Of a stretch of 25,561 bases of DNA, positions 8,289-15,673 are shown one piece after another. The DNA is from a virus. A program made the position numbers and the translations under genes. The DNA lies in the IMG/VR virus record IMGVR_UViG_3300046462_000338, positions 1 to 25,561 of that record, one strand, 5' to 3'. Numbering within the stretch: position 1 is the first letter of the stretch; every line of letters starts with the position of its first letter. The notes under the pieces were generated by a model. It was not told the DNA's origin. It was given only the letters and a program-made list of their open reading frames with translations, and made no database searches.

Positions 8289-9577
8289 CTAGCCTCTGGT
8301 TGGAACGGAAGAGGGTATTGCTGCTGGCTCGCCGCGCCGCCACCGAGCATGCCGGCTATGCCGTATTTCCGCATGATCTCGATCATCTTCGGATCGAACA
8401 CGACGTAGTTGCTGGTCTGCCCCTCGCCGGATTTTGCGTCGGCAAGCGCGCGAGCCTCTTCGCGGGTCTTAAACGTGGCGTGCGTCTCGCCGCCAGGTCC
8501 CTGAACATGATAGAGGTTTTCGTCCGGACGCAACTCAGTGCGGACGCTGAATTGCGGGCCTGCGCGCGATCCCTGGTCGAGGTACCGGATGCCGGGGATG
8601 CCGGCCTCTTCGTGCAGAATTCTATGCGCAACTTCTGGCGCACCCAATTTCTGAACCAACTGCCCGCCGGTCACATCGCGACCGCCAATTGTGTCCGTAG
8701 CAATCCTCGGCAATTTGCTCTGTATATGCGGCTGCTCGCTCAGCGGCTTATCCCAGTCTAGGAACTGCTCCGGGTGCGCCCCGATGTTTACCTCGTACAT
8801 GTGGCCTTTAATGGGTGCTGGCGTAATCTTCGGAATGTTTCCTCGGTTTAATAAATTTAACGCTTCCGTAAGCATCTGGCGTTCCTGATCATTAGTCGGA
8901 ACTTCCTTCATCAATGTGTTGCGTGCCGCAGCAATATCGCCACCATGCTCATCCACTAATTCAGCTACGGCGTGCGGCACGCTGTTTGGATTAAGAGGTT
9001 CATCACCTACTAATTTTCTTTTTCCAGATAAAGCATCCCGATATTGTTTTGCGACTGCCTCATTCTCGGCCATGTAGAGCCCATGCCCGTAGGCCTGCGC
9101 GCCCTCGCCGGTCCCGATCTTCGACAGGTCGAACTGGGTGAAGTCGTGCGGCGAGCCGTGGTACGCGCGGATACCGGCTCGCTCTGCCGCCTCTGCGCCA
9201 GTTTCAGCCGCGGCATTGAGCGCGCCCTTCGCGCCTGCACCCAGTACACCGGCGGCAAGCTTCGCCGCGCCGCCCACCGGCAGCATGCTGCCGATGTCAA
9301 GCGCCGCAAACGGCACCGGGTTCATCCCGGTCGTCGGCAGCACCTTGCCGGGCTGCGTGATCCCCTGCTGCATGGCGTTGCTGCGCTCGAGAATCTCGCG
9401 GTCGGTCGGGTCGAGATCCATCCAGTACGGCCGCGCCTGCTGCACGACGTTGCCGGCCGCCTCGCGCAGCGCCATGATCGGGTCTTGTGGCTGCGGCACA
9501 GTCTGCCCAGGCTTCGGCACCGCCCACGGATCGTGGTCGACCGGAACCGCAAGGATTGTGCCAAGGTCATCAGCCAC
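8285..9577 (-). CDS. Putative ADP-ribosyltransferase (ART-PolyVal type), possibly an ejected virion protein
   Basis: A 430-residue protein. Residues 1-90 are a Pro-rich leader; 91-130 are a Gly/Ala-rich hydrophobic stretch (DIGSMLPVGGAAKLAAGVLGAG) like those of membrane-interacting ejection proteins. From about 137 it follows the ART fold of phage polyvalent proteins: RAYHGSPHDF (His140), GTGEGAQAYGHGLYMAE (Tyr168, Glu171), and near the end SNYVVFDPKMIEIM with Asp395 where the family often has its last acidic position. ADP-ribosyltransferases move ADP-ribose from NAD to host targets. It overlaps the portal stop by 8 bases and precedes small virion genes, consistent with packaging in the particle. 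Catalysis and delivery are inferred. Confidence 0.7.
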   Translation of the reverse strand: MADDLGTILAVPVDHDPWAVPKPGQTVPQPQDPIMALREAAGNVVQQARPYWMDLDPTDREILERSNAMQQGITQPGKVLPTTGMNPVPFAALDIGSMLPVGGAAKLAAGVLGAGAKGALNAAAETGAEAAERAGIRAYHGSPHDFTQFDLSKIGTGEGAQAYGHGLYMAENEAVAKQYRDALSGKRKLVGDEPLNPNSVPHAVAELVDEHGGDIAAARNTLMKEVPTNDQERQMLTEALNLLNRGNIPKITPAPIKGHMYEVNIGAHPEQFLDWDKPLSEQPHIQSKLPRIATDTIGGRDVTGGQLVQKLGAPEVAHRILHEEAGIPGIRYLDQGSRAGPQFSVRTELRPDENLYHVQGPGGETHATFKTREEARALADAKSGEGQTSNYVVFDPKMIEIMRKYGIAGMLGGGAASQQQYPLPFQPEAR

Positions 9578-11687
9578 GGCGGATAATTCTCACAAATTTG
9601 CCCGGACGCTGTGGATCGTGGGCGTAGTGGTTGCCGTCAGGCGCCAGCATGGCACCGTGGATCGGCGGCGCAGGCGACGGCATAACGGGCTGCGGTTGCG
9701 GCTCTGGCGCCTGCTGTTGCGCCGCGCCTTGCTGCTCAGGCATCGAGCCCTGCGCGCCCTGGTTCGGCGACAACAGCCCCTGCAGCGTCGTGATGTTCTC
9801 CCGCATCGTCTCGTGCACGTTGCTGTGAGCCTCGGTCGCGCTCTTGGTCGCATCCGCACCGGCCTTTTGCGCCTGGGCAACCTTCTGCAGCGTCGACGCC
9901 TTGCGCTCGTCCACATGTGCCAGCGTGCCTTGGATCCGCGCCTGCTCGTGCGCGACCTGCAACTGCGCGAGCTGCTGCTGGATCTGCGCCATCTGCGCCG
10001 CCTGCGGGTTGTTCTGCGCTGCCTGCAGTTTCTGCATGATGCTCGCCTTCACGCTCGACTGCAGCGGTGCGAGCTCGACGAACACGTCCGGCGGGATCTG
10101 CATGCCGGCCTGCGCCATGCCCAGCAGAATATCGAAACTGTCGGCCATCATGTTCACAACGTCCGGGCCCTCGTCGAGGATGATGTCCACGTCGATCTGG
10201 CCGACCGCATTGACCACCACCGGAATGCCGCGCTGGTCTACGTCGACACCGTTGATCTGGATGAACTGCGCCAGCCCCTGATCGTCGTTGACCCTGATCC
10301 AGCGCTCCGCCGTCCAGAACCGCGTGATCGCAAACCAGATCGCGCGATAAACCCGCAGCTTGAAATTGCGATAGCTGATCACAAACGGCCCGAGCTCGGC
10401 CGTCGCGCCCTGCTGCAGCAGGTTGATCGCGCGGCCCGACAGGTTCTTCGGCATTTCGCCCTGTCCCACGCTCGGCGTGACGTTGGCGATCCGCTCGATC
10501 TCCTGCTTGGCCTCCTGCAGGAAGCTCAACTGTGCTGCCAGATCCGCCTGCGTGTCGTCAGGCTTGGCCTGCTTGTTCGGGTTGACCTCGAGCACGCCGT
10601 CCGGCCGCGCCCATTCGCGCCGCGCCGTCTCGACATCATTGACCGCGCCGCGCTCCAGGATCAGCCGCCGGCTATTGCTGATGTGCAACGCCTTCGATCG
10701 CCGCTGGTTGATCTCGTCCTGCGCGCCCTGCATGTCCCGCACAAAACCGTGCCGATCGGCGTCATGGTCGACCGACGCCGAGAACATGATGAACCGAGAG
10801 ATGGTGTGGCCGTCCTGATTGACGAATGGAGAGATATCGCCGTCAATCCATATCTCTCCGACGTAGAAGCACCAATACCACTTGCCGTCCTCGATATACC
10901 AATGTTCCACTAACCTCAAACGCCGCTCGGTAACCAATATCCACTTGTATTCATTGTCCGCATTCGTCGTCATGTCCGAGCCGGTGTTGATGATCCCCGA
11001 GATCAGCTCCTCCTGATCGGGAAACATCTCGATCGCCTCGTTCTCGTCAATCCACTTTCCCAGCCCCATGAAGCGGCAGTCGGAAAAGTCGTCAGAGCGC
11101 GACCGCGGGTCGTAGAAAAAGTCCTCGTTGTAGATCACTTCCAACGAAACGTCCGGGTCCTGGTGGTCGCCCTTCTTGAGCTCGAGCGCGACGCCGCCCA
11201 GGCCCTCGATCGCGGCCTTGCGGCACACTTCGCTGGACATCATCTGCCAGGCCACGCCGTCGAGCACCGCACGGATCGACTGGGTGGCGACCGTCGCGCC
11301 GCTCTCGTTGCGCGGATTGCGCGGGTAGGCTTTCGGGTCCTGGCGTAACCTTTCCACCAACCCCACGATACCGTTGATCTTCGGCGCTACGCGGTTGTAC
11401 GTAATGATCGGCTGTCGCCGGTCCCGCAGCGCCTTCACCGCCTCGGCCGACCACTGTGCGCCATGGTAATACCGGCGCGCGATCTTCTGCTCCTCGATCT
11501 CGGGCTGTTTGGTACCGAGGTAGTCGAGATACTGCCGGCGCAGTTTGGAAACATCGGCCTGCTGGCCCGGCTGCCGCCGGTCTGGCGGCACCATCCGGCG
11601 CGTGACGCTGTCCCCGCCGCCGAGCGTCGACGACGTGCTGCTGTCGTTGTCATAGAAGCCGTAGGCGGTCGGCGCCGTCTGTGCCAT
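9570..11687 (-). CDS. Portal protein, P22-like
   Basis: Forms the dodecameric DNA gate at the head vertex and docks the terminase. It is 705 residues, the large size typical of podovirus portals. Markers are KIARRYYHGAQWS, RRQPIITYNRVAPKINGIVGL, the PRNPRN segment, EVIYNEDFFYDPRSRSDDFSDCRFMG, and the GEMPKNLSGRAINLLQQGA block. The C-terminal 150 residues are Gln/Ala-rich coiled coil (QAAQMAQIQQQLAQLQVAHEQ), matching the long barrel of P22-like portals, followed by a Pro/Gln-rich end. It starts at 11687 only 2 bases after the two-part element at 11690-11741 and ends overlapping the next gene. Confidence 0.9.
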   Translation of the reverse strand: MAQTAPTAYGFYDNDSSTSSTLGGGDSVTRRMVPPDRRQPGQQADVSKLRRQYLDYLGTKQPEIEEQKIARRYYHGAQWSAEAVKALRDRRQPIITYNRVAPKINGIVGLVERLRQDPKAYPRNPRNESGATVATQSIRAVLDGVAWQMMSSEVCRKAAIEGLGGVALELKKGDHQDPDVSLEVIYNEDFFYDPRSRSDDFSDCRFMGLGKWIDENEAIEMFPDQEELISGIINTGSDMTTNADNEYKWILVTERRLRLVEHWYIEDGKWYWCFYVGEIWIDGDISPFVNQDGHTISRFIMFSASVDHDADRHGFVRDMQGAQDEINQRRSKALHISNSRRLILERGAVNDVETARREWARPDGVLEVNPNKQAKPDDTQADLAAQLSFLQEAKQEIERIANVTPSVGQGEMPKNLSGRAINLLQQGATAELGPFVISYRNFKLRVYRAIWFAITRFWTAERWIRVNDDQGLAQFIQINGVDVDQRGIPVVVNAVGQIDVDIILDEGPDVVNMMADSFDILLGMAQAGMQIPPDVFVELAPLQSSVKASIMQKLQAAQNNPQAAQMAQIQQQLAQLQVAHEQARIQGTLAHVDERKASTLQKVAQAQKAGADATKSATEAHSNVHETMRENITTLQGLLSPNQGAQGSMPEQQGAAQQQAPEPQPQPVMPSPAPPIHGAMLAPDGNHYAHDPQRPGKFVRIIRRG

Positions 11688-11689
11688 GG

Positions 11690-11741
11690 CCGCACGCTAG
11701 CCCGTTTCAAGGCGCCCCACGGCAGTTGTGCACGGGTTTTT
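11690..11741 (-). promoter_or_regulatory. Two-part conserved element upstream of portal (copy 2)
   Basis: On the minus strand the 21-base block at 11721-11741 is identical to 1924-1944, the spacer is again 18 bases with a different sequence, and the second block GGCTAGCGTGCGG (11690-11702) differs from copy 1 at one base. The second block ends just 2 bases before the portal ATG. If the block held a -10 (TAGCGT), transcription would begin at or within the start of the gene; alternatively the element acts in RNA as a processing or translation signal. It marks the break between the terminase-side genes and the virion genes. Confidence 0.6.
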
Positions 11742-11754
11742 GCGCCCCAGGTGG

Positions 11755-11815
11755 CCGTTCCTTGCCTTGCCACGCCAGGCCCGGCCTTGCCTCGCAGCGC
11801 CCAGCCTCGCCTTGC
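11755..11815. repeat. GC-rich CTTGCC/CCTCGCC imperfect tandem repeats
   Basis: The 127-base gap between the portal start and the next gene upstream holds at least four spaced copies of CTTGCC or CTCGCC-like units (for example 11761-11766, around 11785 and around 11805), giving the minus strand a GGCAAGGC-rich character. No T-run follows, so this is not an ordinary terminator. It could be slipped-strand expansion or an RNA structural element next to the conserved two-part element. Confidence 0.35.
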
Positions 11816-12159
11816 TAGGGCTTTGTATCGTACACGGTGGCGAGTCTCCGTTCCGACCACTCGTTCAACAGCATCGCCAATTCAATTTTATTGGACGGCG
11901 GCTTGAACTCGGGCAAGGCAACGACCGCCTCGGCCATTTCCATCGCGATCCGCAGCGGCAGCGCCGCCATGATCAGCGCAAGGTCGGTCAGCGCGTCGCG
12001 CGACTGCACGGTGGCGAGCGTCGCGGTGCTCTGCTCGGTCGCCCGCCGGTGCTGGGCGATCGTGTCCTCGATCTCGTCGAGGTCACGATACTTGGCGACG
12101 ACCTCACGATCGCGGTCAATCAGGCGCTTCGGCGCGAACTCGCTAACCGCGTCTGTCAT
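11815..12159 (-). CDS. Hypothetical helical phage protein, 114 residues
   Basis: Starts MTDAVSEFAPKRLIDRD and is almost wholly helical and charged (REVVAKYRDLDEIEDTIAQHRRATEQ), with one amphipathic Ala/Leu segment, LALIMAALPLRIAMEMAEAVVAL, too charged at its end to be a certain membrane helix. The start overlaps the upstream stop in ATGA, so it is translationally coupled. No family recognised. It is the last gene before the gap upstream of the portal. Confidence 0.6.
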   Translation of the reverse strand: MTDAVSEFAPKRLIDRDREVVAKYRDLDEIEDTIAQHRRATEQSTATLATVQSRDALTDLALIMAALPLRIAMEMAEAVVALPEFKPPSNKIELAMLLNEWSERRLATVYDTKP

Positions 12160-12383
12160 CCCTGTTTCTCCTCGTTGGTGTCGATCACGCGGAATTTTGT
12201 GCGCAGCCGCTCGGCCACCAATGCCCGCCGTTGCCGCGCGATCTGCTCGGCCGTCTCCGCAATGTACGGCCCAAAATGGGTCAGGATATATTCGCGCTGG
12301 ACCTCTTCCCTGAAGCGACGCAGGCCCTTGTCCTGTGCGAGGATCATTTGCGCTTCAATCATGGCCTTGATGTCGTCGTCCAT
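12156..12383 (-). CDS. Hypothetical helical phage protein, 75 residues
   Basis: MDDDIKAMIEAQMILAQDKGLRRFREEVQREYIL and onward is a charged alpha-helical protein with no membrane segment or metal site. ATG at 12383 is preferred over the GTG one codon earlier because the upstream gene ends in TGATG with AGGTG a few bases before, giving the same coupled junction as at 12643. The sequence 'FGPYIAETAEQIARQRRALVAERLRTK' suggests a helical bundle. Function unknown. Confidence 0.58.
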   Translation of the reverse strand: MDDDIKAMIEAQMILAQDKGLRRFREEVQREYILTHFGPYIAETAEQIARQRRALVAERLRTKFRVIDTNEEKQG

Positions 12384-12643
12384 CACAGCACCTCAGCCTT
12401 GTCTGGCGGCGGAACCGATTTCCAGACCCCCGATTTCCAGACCCAATATCCTATCTTTCGCCACTCCCACTCGTATTGACCGTCACCGTGTTGAACGTCA
12501 CTTATTGCGCGCGTCCGCGGGTGGTCGTGCGTCATTCGCTTGCCGTCAAACGGACCCCCACAACACTCCCCAGTATGATCATTCCATGGCTCCCCCCTCC
12601 GCTTCCCGACCTTTCGCAACATCTTCGCAGTTTCCCGATCCAT
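12383..12643 (-). CDS. Hypothetical phage protein, 86 residues
   Basis: Reads MDRETAKMLRKVGKRRGEPWNDHTGECCGGPFDGKRM and then a Trp/Tyr-rich part (YEWEWRKIGYWVWKSGVWK). The ECCGGPFDGKR block recurs in small phage and bacterial proteins of unknown function. The start overlaps the large terminase stop by one base in TGATG behind AGGTGCTG; the longer frame to 12772 lies inside the terminase gene in another frame and is rejected. Coupled to the terminase, so likely made late. Confidence 0.58.
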   Translation of the reverse strand: MDRETAKMLRKVGKRRGEPWNDHTGECCGGPFDGKRMTHDHPRTRAISDVQHGDGQYEWEWRKIGYWVWKSGVWKSVPPPDKAEVL

Positions 12644-14154
12644 CACAGCACCTGTATGCTGACCGAGCTCGACCGGTCGCTTTCCTCGTCCTCGTCGCGG
12701 TAGCCGTCGCGCGGCGCCTCGGGCACCGGATGAACGGGCAGCCACGGCCGCGACGAGCAGCCATAACGCCACGCATCCGCGCAGTGATCGTCCGAGTTGG
12801 TGTCGAGATCCTCGACCACCTGCGAGTCATGCTGCAGCACCGGGATGGTTCGGATCGAGGCCACGCACGTCGAGAACACGTACAGCATCGGCTTGCCCAC
12901 GGGCTTTCCCTTGCCGTCCAGCTTGCCCACCATGCGCGAGCGCATCTGATCCCAGCCCGACATCGGCCCGCGCTTGTCGTGCGTCCGCGGCACCCGCGTG
13001 TTGTCCGCCTCGTGAAACGGCACCAGGTTGGCGTTGATCAGCTCCATGTTGATCACCTCGGCGATCGGCGGGCCGCCATCCTGCCGGAAGGTGCTGGGAT
13101 CAAGCACGCCATAAGCCAGTTTGGGATCGCGTGTTTCACGTGAGACAATGCCCTTGCCAACCTGGTCCGCCATCAGTTTCAAGCCCCTCGATCCGTCCTG
13201 TGCCGGATCCTGCGATCCGTACCATTCGCGGTAACAGACCAGCGCGCCGCGCGGCAGCACCTGCTTGGTCTTCGGGTGCTGCCAGTCGTCCTGCACCACC
13301 GCCCACCACACGATCGCGAACGGCGACGCAGATCCCCAGTCGGCCGATCGGAACCGCAGCCAGTCGTCGGGCAGCTCGACCGGCGGAATGACCATCCTGA
13401 CGCTCCAGCAGTCGAAAAAGGCGCCCTCGACGATGTCCCAGTCGCCCATCAGCCACGCTTTGACGAGCGCTTCCGAGCCGAGCCCGCGCAGCCGCGCCGC
13501 ATAGCCAGGATCGGCCTGCGTCAGGATGATATTGTCGGTCAGCCGCGCCGGCACGAACATGCGCGACATGCCGGTGGTCGGGTCGTCGATCACCTCGTAG
13601 CCGCCCGGCGCCGGATTGACGAAATACGACTTCACCCAATGATGGCCCGGCCCGCCCGGATTGGCCGCGGCGCGAATGCGCTTGGTCGCGACCTCGCCCT
13701 TTGCCGAGCGCAAGCGGCCTCGCAGATAGCGGTAGGCGCGGTCAGTCGCCCACTGCGTGAGCTCGTCCCATCCGATCCATGTGTATGCGTGCCCGATATA
13801 GCGCTGCCGATCGCGTTCCTGCTCGAGATACCTGAACCGCAAGTGCGCGCCGTTGCGCCATGTGTATGTTTTCTTCTGTTCGTTCCATTCTGCGCCGGTC
13901 TGCGGGTAAAGATCGTGCGCGCGGCCTATCAGTTCCTCGAGCTCGGGATACGTTCGCCTGAACAGCACGCCCTGCCACGCCTCTCCATAGGTCGGCACGT
14001 CGCGCAGGAAGTCGCCGAGCAGGTAGTCCGACTTGCCGCCGCCGGCCGCCCCGCCGTAGAACAGCTCGTTGCACCACGTTGCGTACATCGCCTCGCTTTG
14101 CGGGCCGGGCTGCGGCGCCCATACGCCGCGAGTTGCGCGCTCAATGCCGCTCAT
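12643..14154 (-). CDS. terL: Terminase large subunit (DNA-packaging ATPase/nuclease)
   Basis: Pumps DNA into the procapsid through the portal and cuts it. The 503 residues carry a Walker A loop GGAAGGGKS (34-42), Walker B YTWIGWDE with Asp130-Glu131, a coupling motif AANPGGPGHHW (about 164-173), and an RNase-H-like nuclease with RSADWG (Asp272), GVLDPS (Asp352) and DDHCADAWRY (Asp460). This is the Terminase_6-like set and appears complete. The start overlaps the upstream gene in ATGA. The C-terminal 30 residues are acidic and Ser-rich. A near-consensus parS 16-mer lies inside the gene at 13132-13147. Confidence 0.93.
   Translation of the reverse strand: MSGIERATRGVWAPQPGPQSEAMYATWCNELFYGGAAGGGKSDYLLGDFLRDVPTYGEAWQGVLFRRTYPELEELIGRAHDLYPQTGAEWNEQKKTYTWRNGAHLRFRYLEQERDRQRYIGHAYTWIGWDELTQWATDRAYRYLRGRLRSAKGEVATKRIRAAANPGGPGHHWVKSYFVNPAPGGYEVIDDPTTGMSRMFVPARLTDNIILTQADPGYAARLRGLGSEALVKAWLMGDWDIVEGAFFDCWSVRMVIPPVELPDDWLRFRSADWGSASPFAIVWWAVVQDDWQHPKTKQVLPRGALVCYREWYGSQDPAQDGSRGLKLMADQVGKGIVSRETRDPKLAYGVLDPSTFRQDGGPPIAEVINMELINANLVPFHEADNTRVPRTHDKRGPMSGWDQMRSRMVGKLDGKGKPVGKPMLYVFSTCVASIRTIPVLQHDSQVVEDLDTNSDDHCADAWRYGCSSRPWLPVHPVPEAPRDGYRDEDEESDRSSSVSIQVL
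13132..13147. promoter_or_regulatory. parS-like palindrome inside terL
   Basis: The plus strand reads TGTTTCACGTGAGACA, one base away from the bacterial parS consensus TGTTTCACGTGAAACA, the binding site for ParB partition proteins. It encodes VSRETR (residues 337-342) of the terminase on the other strand, so codon constraint could contribute. No other copy was noticed in the window. Confidence 0.45.
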
Positions 14155-14390
14155 CGTCGACCCTTACCGATAGTTTTGTTCTCTGCATAAGCCGAAAGAT
14201 CCTCAAGGCGATAGCGAACATTGGCAACAAGCTTCACGTAAGGCGGCCCAATTTTCTTAAATCGCCAGGTTTTCAAGCACGCTGCTGATACGCTTAAAAA
14301 CTGGGCCGCCTCGTCGGACGTTAATAGCCGATAGGGTTCAATTAGAGACTTTGTCGCCCCGTTCTTCTTCCCGTTCTTCTGTTTGCTCAT
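14151..14390 (-). CDS. Small AlpA/excisionase-like HTH protein
   Basis: A 79-residue protein with a basic leader (MSKQKNGKKNGATKS) and then PYRLLTSDEAAQFLSVSAACLKTWRFKKIGPPYVKLVANVRYRLEDLSAYAENKTI, the helix_turn_helix_17/MerR-like layout of AlpA and excisionase proteins. It sits directly before the large terminase, overlapping its start in ATGA. Its start overlaps the previous stop in ATGA as well. It may be a transcription regulator of late genes or a DNA-binding packaging accessory; the true small terminase is better matched by 14808-15317. The longer frame to 14441 is less likely. Confidence 0.72.
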   Translation of the reverse strand: MSKQKNGKKNGATKSLIEPYRLLTSDEAAQFLSVSAACLKTWRFKKIGPPYVKLVANVRYRLEDLSAYAENKTIGKGRR

Positions 14391-14617
14391 ACCGAAGCAC
14401 CCCAGCGTTTCCGTGGCACGATATAGTCGGTCGAGAGCCATTCACGTTGGCGGTTCGCGCGCCACGTCTCCAGATGGGCGCGCTGCTTACTGATCTTCAT
14501 TCCCTCTGTTTGGCGGACGATCACGTACCCGAATTCATACACGAGCGCGCGCCGCGCCGGCGGCATGCGATCGATGTCCGCCATGATCTTAACCGAATTC
14601 GGGTCTGGATTGCTCAC
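14387..14617 (-). CDS. Hypothetical basic phage protein, 76 residues
   Basis: Begins with GTG in a GTGA overlap with the upstream stop. The protein, MSNPDPNSVKIMADIDRM followed by PPARRALVYEFGYVIVRQ and a basic Arg/Trp-rich C-terminal half, has no membrane span and no recognised family. The basic charge and Trp residues would suit nucleic-acid contact. It is part of the tightly coupled run between the two terminase genes. Confidence 0.55.
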   Translation of the reverse strand: MSNPDPNSVKIMADIDRMPPARRALVYEFGYVIVRQTEGMKISKQRAHLETWRANRQREWLSTDYIVPRKRWGASV

Positions 14618-14811
14618 TCAAAGCACCCCAGCGTTGCCACGTCGCCGACGTAGCGCGTGTCCCAGTGCTTGCCCTTGCCGCAGGTGAAAGACGGATCGGG
14701 CGCCGGCGTCCAGAGCATCACCACGATCAGCAGCGCGATCGCCACCACCACGACAACTCCCACGTTGCCCGCCAGATGGTTCAGAAAGGCGCGCCAGCTG
14801 ATCGCGATCAC
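14614..14811 (-). CDS. Small single-span membrane protein, 65 residues
   Basis: Starts with GTG in a GTGA overlap with the terS stop; no ATG is available in a suitable place. After a short N-terminus (IAISWRAFLNHLAGN) a run of Val/Ile/Leu/Ala (about residues 16-34) is a confident transmembrane helix, followed by a Pro-rich outside part with two Cys (FTCGKGKHWDTRYVGDVATLGC). A holin-like or spanin-like role cannot be excluded, but one span with an external Cys pair is not diagnostic, and it lies between terminase genes rather than in a lysis cassette. Confidence 0.55.
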   Translation of the reverse strand: MIAISWRAFLNHLAGNVGVVVVVAIALLIVVMLWTPAPDPSFTCGKGKHWDTRYVGDVATLGCFE

Positions 14812-15317
14812 GAGTGCGCCTTTCCGTTGCCGTTGATCAGCTTCGGCTTGGGCGCGAGCTCGAGCCGGCGCCGCGCTTCCCACTCGGCGCGCGTTTCAGC
14901 CGGCGGGTGGTCGACGAACTGCACACCGACGTTGACGTTCACGTTCGGCGCATCGCTGGCGATGAACATGCCAACGTGCTTACCGAGCAGCTCGAGGCAC
15001 TTGGCTGCAATGTTGGGGTCGTATTTGCGCTTGCCGGGCCGCTCGACGTTTGCGATAAGCCGCTCGAGCACCCATTCCTTTGAAATGCCGAGCTTTTTCG
15101 CTGCGTCCTCGTTTGCCTGCTGCTCGATTTGCAACGTCTCAGCCTCAATGTCGTGAATTCGTAGGGAAATATCCCTACGCTGTAGTAATTTCCAACCGGA
15201 TTGACGATCTTCCCGTTTATAAACAAAGCGATAGCAGGCGCGAGAATTGCCCGCGTGCTGGCCGCGCACAAATGCCTGCGCAAACGCCTCGTGGCGTATG
15301 TTCTTCAACGCCGGCAT
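14808..15317 (-). CDS. terS: Terminase small subunit
   Basis: Recognises the phage packaging site and hands DNA to the large subunit. The 169 residues fit the Terminase_2 plan: an N-terminal helix-turn-helix (RHEAFAQAFVRGQHAGNSRACYRFVYKRE, about 8-36), then coiled helices (DIEAETLQIEQQANEDAAKKLGISKEWVLERL), and the helical KYDPNIAAKCLELLGKHVGMF segment common in this family, with a short basic C-terminus. The start shares one base with the upstream stop (TAATG). The large subunit lies three small genes downstream rather than next to it. Confidence 0.82.
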   Translation of the reverse strand: MPALKNIRHEAFAQAFVRGQHAGNSRACYRFVYKREDRQSGWKLLQRRDISLRIHDIEAETLQIEQQANEDAAKKLGISKEWVLERLIANVERPGKRKYDPNIAAKCLELLGKHVGMFIASDAPNVNVNVGVQFVDHPPAETRAEWEARRRLELAPKPKLINGNGKAHS

Positions 15318-15658
15318 TATTTTGCGGCGCCCTTCATGCGGTCGGCCTGTCGCTGGCTGATCGCGGCTGATTTTACCATCGCGTGCGCACGCTTCGCCAC
15401 CTCGTGCTGGTCCTTGGCGTGCTTGCCGATGTCGCGCATGAGGTCCTTGTCGCCGTGGACCTCCTCGGCGCGCTGCAGCGTCCGCAGGCCGTCCTGGGCG
15501 CGGTAGCGGCGCTCGTCGGCGTCGCCGTCCTTGCCGCCGGCGGCGCGCTGCACCGAATAGCCGATCGCGACGGCTTGCTTCGGGTCTTTGCCTGAAGCAA
15601 TTTCGCGCTTGATGTTCGTCTCGCGCGCCTTCTTCGACTTGCTCTTGATCAGCGGCAT
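15317..15658 (-). CDS. DUF6496-like phage protein
   Basis: A 113-residue basic protein. MPLIKSKSKKARETNIKREIASGKDPKQAVAIGYSVQR is the common N-terminal signature of small phage-associated proteins (DUF6496 in my recollection). The C-terminal half is charged and helical (AEEVHGDKDLMRDIGKHAKDQHEVAKRAHAMVK). Start at 15658 is chosen over the ATG at 15664 because AAGGG lies about 8 bases before the former and almost touches the latter. Function unknown; located immediately before terS. Confidence 0.7.
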   Translation of the reverse strand: MPLIKSKSKKARETNIKREIASGKDPKQAVAIGYSVQRAAGGKDGDADERRYRAQDGLRTLQRAEEVHGDKDLMRDIGKHAKDQHEVAKRAHAMVKSAAISQRQADRMKGAAK

Positions 15659-15673
15659 TGTCATACCCTTTCG

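Noticed and set aside
9138-10913. Plus-strand open frame of 591 codons
   Set aside because: Lies opposite the portal and ART-like genes; translation is Arg/Leu/His-rich without domains, while the minus strand gives recognised proteins.
11728-14190. Long plus-strand frames opposite the terminase genes
   Set aside because: Antisense shadows of terL and its neighbours; no start signals or recognisable domains.
14614-14811. Calling the small membrane protein a holin
   Set aside because: One transmembrane span alone is not diagnostic and no endolysin or spanin lies next to it.
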